Assembly: GCA_033297205.1 (NCBI GenBank)
Contig: MU859093.1
Location: 62,001-126,000 of the forward strand
Direction: 5' to 3'
Origin: Pseudoneurospora amorphoporcata
Lineage: Eukaryota; Ascomycota; Sordariomycetes; Sordariales; Sordariaceae
Length of the DNA stretch: 64,000 bases
A program made the position numbers and the translations under genes. The notes under the pieces are model-generated. The model was not told the origin of the DNA, did no database searches, and saw only the letters and a program-made list of their open reading frames with translations. Each line of letters begins with the position of its first letter. Position 1 is the first letter of the stretch. Shown piece by piece: positions 56,997-64,000 of this stretch.

Positions 56997-57821
56997 ATGT
57001 CCAAGATTTCCGTCGGTACGTTTTCGCAATTGACAGAAGCTGTTATTTCGCAATTTCGCGACGACGACGACGCCACAATACCAAAAATGACCAAACCGCT
57101 GATTATTTTGCCTCTCGACAGCCGCTGTGCGTCAGCACGTTACTGACCTTCTTGAGTACTCTAACGAGACCAAGAAGCGCAACTTCCTCGAGACCGTCGA
57201 GCTCCAGATCGGCCTCAAGAACTATGATCCCCAGCGTGACAAGCGTTTCTCCGGCACCATCCGCCTGCCCAGCATCCCCCGCCCCAACATGAGCATCTGC
57301 ATTCTCGGTGACCAGCACGATATCGATCGTGCCAAGCACGGCGGTGTTGACGCCATGTCCGTCGACGATCTCAAGAAGCTCAACAAGAACAAGAAGCTCA
57401 TCAAGAAGCTTGCTCGCAAGTACGATGCCTTCGTCGCCTCCGAGGCCCTCATCAAGCAGATTCCCCGTCTGCTCGGTCCCGGTCTTTCCAAGGGTATGTT
57501 TTTGTCTCTCCCCTTTTCAGGAACGCAGAATGGATGCTAACCACCTTTGAAACTACAGCTGGCAAGTTCCCCACCCCCGTCTCCCACTCCGATGACCTTA
57601 CCGGCAAGCTCAACGAGGTCAAGTCCACCATCAAGTTCCAGCTCAAGAAGGTTCTCTGCATGGGTGTCGCCGTCGGCAACGTTGGCATGACCCAGGAGCA
57701 GCTCGTTGGTAACATCATGTTGGCCATCAACTACCTCGTCTCCCTCCTCAAGAAGGGCTGGCAGAACGTCGGTAGCCTTACCATCAAGGCTACCATGTCT
57801 CCCCCCAAGCGCCTCTACTAA
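56997..57821 (+). CDS. rpl10a: 60S ribosomal protein uL1 (L10a)
   Basis: Component of the L1 stalk at the ribosomal E site. CDS is join(56997..57015,57122..57493,57559..57821), 217 aa, the usual length. Exon 1 is only 19 nt (MSKISV); intron 1 is 106 nt and intron 2 is 65 nt (GTATGT to CTACAG). Conserved blocks: AAVRQHVTDLLEYSNETKKR, ELQIGLKNYDPQRDKRF, LPSIPRPNMSICILGD, LGPGLSKAGKFPTPVSH and KAT near the end. Very early first intron and biased codons are typical of highly expressed fungal ribosomal protein genes. Confidence 0.96.
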
Positions 57822-58712
57822 ACGTGGTCATCGTTTGCCAAGGCAGCGATTCACTCGTTTCTTGTAATGTTGGGGTACAGTTAAAACTAGTCAGCCTTTG
57901 ATTAGGTCATTATTGGTTTTCTGTAATTGGGCAGCTGCGAGAGATACTTACGGGTGGTCGCTGTTGGATGGTGTCTACATGAGGAGCAATCCGTAGTTCT
58001 GAAGGGTTAAAATCTAGAGGAATTGCGGTCCATATTCGGTTTTCTTTGCTTGTGCTATGTGAATTGCCCGGTGCCCTGATTTGTATGATGCTTTTGATAC
58101 CGTGTCTTCAGTGGCATTTGCTACAATATTCGGCTTCAGCAGACAACCAAACTCGAAATATCCGGGATGTCTGGATATTGCCGGAGACATCGAACATGAG
58201 ATATCGTTATCAAAGATGGCATGTTGTTACATCGCCGCAACAAAAGATTGAATTACTCATCAACGGCACCACGTCCACACATCACCGGTTCCCCATCACT
58301 GTGTTGGCACGAACGAGTTTTGCCCCGCTGTGCCCCCCGCCCCGCCCGAGGCATTGGAAATCCGGCATCGCATTAGGTCATGGACGTCAATCGCGACCTC
58401 GGTCGTTGATGACGAATCGAAATTGTCTTTGCCTCTTCTGTCGATACCATACACTACTAGTAAAACCCCTTTCCGCGTGAACAAACATCCTCTCCCAACA
58501 ACTTTGTCCAAGATTCATCACCACCTGTTCATCTGGTCTTCTTCTTCTTCTGCAGTGCCCGAACCTGCACCGCATACAAACCACCTATCTCTACATACGG
58601 TCGATTGACCGGGCATCCCACTCTCAACCTCATCACCACCTAACCACAATAATAACAACAACAAGCTCACCCTACCAAAATAACATCACACAAAACGACA
58701 ACGACAGCCACC
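57822..58712. other. intergenic
   Basis: 3' region of uL1 and promoter/leader of the pyrophosphatase gene; the leader just before 58713 is A/C-rich. No gene seen. Confidence 0.5.
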
Positions 58713-60119
58713 ATGCCTCCACCAGCCCTCCCCATCCTCCCCTACCTCTCTTCCGAATCCCCCACCGGCACCGCCTCCGCTCTCACCCGCAAATTCGGCC
58801 CCGAAACAGCAAACTACTTCTCGGGCTCGCCCTTGAACCGCCTCTCATGGTTGAGGTCCGACCATCTCTTTCTCCGGGCCGCCTTCTCCCACCCCTCAGC
58901 CAAATTCCTGTTGATGAACAGCCTCGGCCCCATGGTCAGCGGTGAAGACGATCAGTCACATTTGGGATTTGCTTCGGTTGAAGATGTGAAGTCTCTACTG
59001 GGTAGCGGGGAGGAGGTGTTTAAAAGTGAGGAGGAGGTTGTCAAGGGGTTTGATTCGGAGGAGGTTTTTGGGAAGACAACAGGAGGGGGAAGGGGAGAGA
59101 GGGTGGTGATTTTCTTGGGGGTTGAGTTGGATGATAGTCCCAAGGGCGAGGGGAACACGGAAAAGGAAGACGGACAGGAGGGAAAAGGGGAGGTGTTTGA
59201 ATGGAAGGGGTTCAGGGGCACGCCGTACTTTGCTGTTGATGTTACCCCTCGGGAGGCGGATGGAGAGCAAGGAAACGCGAAGGCGGAAGAGTTGATCAAA
59301 AGGATGGAGGGGGAGGGGAAGGGACATGTGTTTTTGAGTGCTAGTCCTAGGGGGATGGGGCTGGAGGCTGGACATGGTGAGTTTACTTGCTACGATCCTA
59401 CCTGGACTACAATTGAAGGGGTGTGAGTGCTGATGGGAATAATAGCTGCCATGTACGGCCAAGCCCGCGCCCTAATCGACTGGAACGCCCGCAACCCCTT
59501 TTGCGCCCAGTGCGGCCAGCGCACCATCTCGGTCCACGCCGGCACCAAGCGCGTGTGTCCGCCGACGGACAAGGGCCAGGACCGCGCTCCCTGCGCCACC
59601 CGGGGCACTGTCTCGAACCTGTCCTTCCCGCGAACCGACCCGACGGTGATCATGGCCATCGTCAGCGCCGACGGTACCAAAGTTTTGCTCGGCCGCCAAC
59701 GGCGCTGGCCTCAGTACTGGTACAGCACCCTTGCCGGGTTCCAGGAGCCGGGCGAATCGATCGAGGAGGCGGTCCGCCGCGAGGTCTGGGAGGAGAGCGG
59801 CGTCACGGTCGGACGCGTGGTGCTGCACAGCTCGCAGCCGTGGCCGTTCCCGGCGAGCTTGATGATTGGTGCTATTGGTCAGGCGGTGCCGGGTGATGGG
59901 GAGAAGATCTTCTTGGGGCATGATGCGGAGCTGGAGGATGCAAAGTGGTTCCCGCTGGAGGAGGTCAAGGAGGCGCTGCACAAGGGGGCAAGTAACATGG
60001 GTGAGTCGGCGCCGGAGGGATATGTTGAGGGTGCGTTGAGGTTGCCGCCGCAGACGGCTATTGCGAATCGGTTGATTAATGCGGTGGTGGAGGGGTGGTG
60101 GACTATGCCGAAGATTTGA
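58713..60119 (+). CDS. npy1: NADH pyrophosphatase (Npy1/NudC type Nudix hydrolase)
   Basis: Hydrolyses NAD(P)H to NMNH and AMP and may also act on NAD-capped RNA, as shown for NudC relatives. CDS is join(58713..59376,59446..60119), 445 aa; the 69-nt intron (GTGAGT to AATAG) joins GLEAGH to AAMYGQARALIDW. The N-terminal NUDIX-like domain (about 40-215) carries an acidic Gly/Glu-rich insertion (about 105-175). The zinc ribbon (about 235-270) is FCAQCGQRT with later CPP and CATRG. The Nudix box at about 319-341 is GFQEPGESIEEAVRREVWEE (then SGV), matching Gx5Ex7REUxEExGU. The NADH-specificity motif SQPWPFPASLM follows. The protein ends TMPKI, so the PTS1 found in yeast Npy1 is not present. Confidence 0.92.
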
Positions 60120-61105
60120 TTGATGTGCTGAGATGGGGTTTTTTTTTTTTCTTTTTCTTTTTGGAGTCGTGAGTGAGGATGTTTTATAGATGGGTTTTGC
60201 ATAGATACCTAGACTTGACGATGTCTGGAAGATTTCAAGAGTTGCCTCCGTCAGTGTTGACTAGGTGATTTATATTGTCATTGGCCTATTTAGAAGTCGT
60301 AAACAGCAAGCAGCATGAGGCCCCGACGACTTACAGTGGACGAGAACGAGACATACGGAAGCCACCGAACTTGGATGCATAATGTGGCGTTTACAGTTCG
60401 CGACTTTTCCAAACCGACATGCCCTCTAGTCACGAAGCACCGACATCGACGTCTGGACAAGCACACAGGCGGTCATGATCGCAGACGCGGATGACCATCT
60501 CTTTTGACGCGGAGAAGCCCCAAACACCGCACACAACAGTCACCACGAGCATACAAGAGCTTCTTCCCCACGTCGCCCCCCTCAAGGAGCGAACGTAGCG
60601 AAAAAAACATAATGAAAAAAAGAAATTCGAATCAAAATGTCGAAACCACCCCACGATCACGGACCTAGAATGTTCGACGTCCGCGACTAGTGTAAAGGGA
60701 AGAGATGGAGAAGCATTGCTTTAGGAGGCCGGGAACGGAGGAAGACCCATCGGGAGTATGGTACAAGAGTAACCCTCAGCAAGCCGCTATGCGGAGCCGC
60801 CATTATTTAATGTAGTTTAGTAAACAAGGCCACTCCCCAACACATGGCGGTGTAGAGAGAGCGTCCTTGCCACTGAAGAAAAAAAAAAAAAGAGAAAAGA
60901 TTGAAAGGAGGGGAACAGAGGGTGTTTTAATATGGGTGCGGGAAGGGTTTGATGGCTAGTGGGGCTAGGGCTTGCGGTTTGTGGTGGGGACAGGTGGTGG
61001 ACAGCTGGCGGGGTGAAATTCTTGGTGGGGTGCAAGTGGGACGTGCGGTACCTACGAGGCCATCACAGTGTTCTGGAATGCGCACTTGGTCAACTTACCT
61101 ACTTC
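60120..61105. other. intergenic
   Basis: T run at about 60138-60149 after the pyrophosphatase gene and an A run near 60878-60890. No gene seen. Confidence 0.5.
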
Positions 61106-61800
61106 TCATGCATTCTCCAACCTGCTGGGCCAATCCAACACCTTCAACTTGACCCCTTCTCTCCTGCTACTAGCCGTCCACTCACTCCTCTGCGTCTCCC
61201 TCCTCGTACTCTCAAACCCTCTCGCCCTCAAGAACCCCTCCTCAGGATTCGGATCTCCCGTCTGGTAGTTTCGGTCGAACTCGTAGTAAAAGACGCGCGA
61301 GAAGCGGTTGTTGGTCAGCCCGGCTTGTACGGTGGCCTGGTCGATGCAGCGGAAGATGCCGTCGGTTGCGAGCCGGGAGGAGGAGTTGAAGAGGGCGAGA
61401 GTGGCGTTGGGGGTTGGCGGGAGCGGGAAGAGGGATGGGGAGGCTAGAGACCGCGAGAAGCCTTGGGAGAGGAGGTAGGCAGTTTGGTTGGTCGTGGACG
61501 GGTAGATGATGAAGGGGCGCCGTCGTCGTGGGTGATGCCCATGACTAGGTCGATGCCGCTGGGGCCGGTCTGGCGGGAGAGGTCGAGCTCGGGCGAGACG
61601 AGGTAGGTGCCGTCAACGACGAGGTAGCGGGCTGAGGTGCCGCTGATGAGCTTCTCCGCAGGAAGTTTACGCAGACAGGCGACTCGGAGATAAGACATCA
61701 CTCCCAGCACCAATCAGCCGAAACTTCAAGAAAGCCATCGGTGGCGCTCCTTGACTCAATGAGGCCGAGAGGGGTGTAGCCACTGGGGAAAAGCCAGTTC
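61106..61800 (-). pseudogene. carboxylesterase (type-B) relic, 5'-truncated and frameshifted
   Basis: On the minus strand a frame from about 61710 gives CLRKLPAEKLISG, VVDGTYLVSPELDL and VMGITHDDGAP, typical of the second half of type-B carboxylesterases. At the C run complementary to 61514-61517 the frame shifts. The next frame continues FIIYPSTTNQTAYLLSQGF, then IDQATVQAGLTNNRFSRVFY and YEFDRNYQTGDPNP, where family members have YYEFxRTYQ. It then runs into unrelated sequence to a TGA at 61106-61108. A further frame break lies near 61690-61705, where DVLS and CLRKLP are in different frames. The N-terminal half with the nucleophile-Ser region is absent. Best read as a decayed gene. Confidence 0.55.
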
Positions 61801-62993
61801 GAAACTCCTGAGAGTCTTTGCCAACTTTAGTGAGAGAGTTGGCGATATTCGAGACTGTGTTAGGAAGAGGGTCAAGTTCTTCATATCAACGATATCCAAC
61901 ATCGGTCAAACCAGCTGGAAACTGCCGAAAGGAAATGAATGTGTGCCGCAATGCAAAACGCATCCCCAAGGCCCAAGCAGAAGAAGGAGACATGGAAGGC
62001 TTCTTCTTCCTTCTCGGCGCTTATACCTTGTATGCCACCGAGCAACACGCGTATTGCGGTGCACAACATGGTTCATGGTGCAACACAGGTCTAGTCAGCT
62101 GCAGTTTGACGGAGGACGAACACCGAGATGATTATTCAGAACCCCCTTTTCGCCGAGTCATCATCTCTGTGTACCTCATCGTCTTCACCAGAGCACTATC
62201 GAGTGAACCTTGTCATTGCACGTTCGAGATTTTTCATTGATGCGCTCGCTGGATGCGGCAAAGCATTCGTGCCAAAGAGACACGAAGCCGGCAGTGAGAT
62301 ATCCTCGTTGTCGTGTAAGCTGACTCCTGAACCACAACCACTGTAACCAAAGCATGAACTGGGCCTCATTGAGCCCTGCAAGGAGGAATTGAATAGCGGG
62401 ATCATCCAAAAAGCTTGTCATGATAGGCCCTTTGGTCAATCACCACCACCACCACAACGTTTTGTCCACAATTTCGGAGTGGCTGTTGAGACGGACATGT
62501 AACTTGAGCTAACTGACCACACCACGATCCTTCACCCGACAAGGTAACCATTAAACAGATTCAGCCGCTCCTTCAAGTGGAAATGGGTGCAGTAGCTCAA
62601 GCGCCCACCCAGCCACAACGATATGTCGCTACCTCCCGTCATAGCGTTTCTACACACAACCTACCTCCACATGGTTGTAGTAGATCCTCGGACTTTCCGT
62701 GTCCTTCGCATTCGATTACCTTGAACCCTGAGGATCTCTTTCTTCCCCTTTCCCATCCATCCATCCATCCATCCATCCATCTTTTCTGTCTCTGAACAAA
62801 TCTCAAGCACGCTTGCTTTGTTTTGAAGGATGAAGCAAAGCCGATAGCATCCAGTTCCTAGCTTGGCAACGTCAACAGTGACATTATCTACCTCTAGCGT
62901 AGCTGACGATCACTCTGAGTTTGTGTCACGAACAAGCAACAACAACAACAACTAAACAACATCAACATCAACCCTCCTCCCAAGAAAAAAGAA
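61801..62993. other. intergenic with CCAT microsatellite
   Basis: No gene recognised. Promoter and A/C-rich leader of the membrane protein gene start near 62900. Confidence 0.45.
62753..62780. repeat. (CCAT)7 microsatellite
   Basis: Seven perfect CCAT units. Confidence 0.9.
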
Positions 62994-64000
62994 ATGGAAG
63001 ACAGATCCGCCCGGGCGGCCGCGAACGCCCCCGAGGTCGCAGCCTGGGAACATACTCCCTACCAAGGTATCGAACGAGCTCCCTCTCCTCAACGACCACC
63101 ACAACATATACTACACCCAGGAGGCCAACCAGGTCTAGAACCCGCGCCGCATTCCACCCTCGAAGTCAGCCCTCACCAACTTTCAGACAACGACAAACTT
63201 TCTTCATACGGTCCAACGTCCACCACTATATCCAGCAATGACACCTCGCCATACCCGACGTATGTCCTCCCTCAACCATACGGATATTCACAACATGCGA
63301 ACCTTGGCTCGGTACCAGGCACTAGCACGCTTGCGGGATCGGGCAGCACGGCTGGAGGAGGGATAGGTGGTGATAAGGAAGCTAGTAATGGGGATGGAGA
63401 TGACAACAAGGGCAAAGATGAGCGGTACTGTTTTGGTTTGGGGACGAAGAGGCAGGTGGCTTGGTCGCTGTTGGCGATTGGGATCTTTCTGATTGTGGTT
63501 GGTGTCGCGGTGGGTGTGGGTGTGGGTGTGGGTGTCAGTTCTGCGAAAGGGGGTGGTAAGAAAGATGGCGATAGGTGAGTTGTTCTTTTTCATTTCAAGT
63601 CGATGTCGGTTGAGGGAGTTAGTTCAAGGAAAGAGGGACGGCCGGATGGGCTCCGGAAACCTGAGGGTGACTTACTCCACCTCTCCGGTCTTGGCCCTCC
63701 GAGTCGGAGCCGGCATCGCTGAGTCCCCTGTATCCTCATCCCCGAGCCTTCCCCGAACCCTTTCAAATCCATCATCCACAACTCACTTCCGCTAGTCCCT
63801 CGCTAACAACCAAATTTTACACAGCTCCTCAACACCAACCCCAACATCCTCAACCGCCCACCGCTCCTGGACACACACAGCCAACCTCCCGCCACCCACC
63901 GCCTACGCCACCATCACCCCCTCAACATCCATAATCTGCCCCTCCAATAACCTCACCCTTTACACTCCCTCAAATGGTACGACCCTCACCTCCTCCAGCC
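62994..64000 (+). CDS. single-pass membrane protein, 3' end outside window
   Basis: Hypothetical fungal membrane protein. Visible CDS is join(62994..63574,63825..>64000). The intron is long for this window (250 nt, GTGAGT, CGCTAAC branch, ACACAG) and joins KKDGDR/S to SSTPTPTSS. Residues 1-155 are cytosolic, Pro/Ser/Gly-rich and disordered (HTPYQGIERAPSPQRPP near the start). One hydrophobic helix lies at about 160-182 (WSLLAIGIFLIVVGVAVGVG). After it comes a Ser/Thr-rich outer stalk. Then ICPSNNLTLYTPSNGTTLT resembles the start of the fungal PAN/Apple-like repeats in which CPxxNxTxYTxxNGxxF is common. The rest is cut off, so the domain is a suggestion. Confidence 0.7.

Noticed and set aside
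1..64000. CRISPR array, operon or secondary-metabolite cluster
   Set aside because: No regularly spaced repeats, the organism is eukaryotic, and no backbone biosynthetic enzyme is near the LaeA-like methyltransferase.

Overview
This window is nuclear DNA of a filamentous ascomycete. Genes carry short GT-AG introns (about 55-105 nt) with CTAAC/CTGAC-type branch points, start codons sit in A-at-minus-3 contexts, and proteins have family features typical of Sordariomycetes (LaeA-like methyltransferases, DUF1996-WSC, Ybp-type and DUF3716 proteins). Two isolated 5S rRNA-like units scattered between protein genes fit the dispersed 5S organisation known from Neurospora and its relatives, so the Neurospora/Sordaria group of Sordariales is the most likely source. 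A run of 10 N (49944-49953) next to a 22-G homopolymer, plus two frameshifts at homopolymers, points to a draft assembly.

Layout. 1-8 kb: a Vts1-type SAM-domain RNA-binding protein and the TPR subunit of TFIIIC. 7.9-15.5 kb: a gene-poor stretch with a degenerate 5S unit, TAGGTA palindromes and weak old repeats. 15.5-29.9 kb: a secreted DUF1996-WSC protein, an Rcm1/NSUN5 rRNA methyltransferase, a DHA1-type MFS transporter, an HSDL2-like dehydrogenase with a peroxisomal C-terminus, a LaeA-like methyltransferase, and a DUF1771-Smr protein ending in a CaaX box. 30.4 kb: a 5S unit with compensatory helix changes. 31.7-45 kb: a glutamine-rich DUF3716 protein (with an in-frame TAG before a coding-like tail), 3-ketodihydrosphingosine reductase, Sas10/Utp3, a PQ-loop vacuolar transporter, a peroxisomal enoyl-CoA isomerase, a fold-back repeat element, and an MCT-type MFS transporter. 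45-52 kb: a second gene-poor stretch with one small hypothetical gene and the assembly gap. 52-64 kb: a SET-domain protein with an apparent frameshift, a Ybp1/2 family protein, ribosomal protein uL1, an NADH pyrophosphatase, a carboxylesterase relic, and the 5' part of a single-pass membrane protein cut by the window end.

Most genes are unrelated housekeeping functions. The thematic links I see are ribosome biogenesis (Rcm1, Sas10, uL1, 5S, TFIIIC) and peroxisomal lipid metabolism (the HSDL2-like and isomerase genes both end in PTS1-type tripeptides). I found no gene cluster, CRISPR array or intact transposon, and I cannot claim a new multi-gene system. The best leads are the compensated 5S variant, the in-frame TAG with a coding-like tail, the CaaX-tailed Smr protein and the fold-back element.
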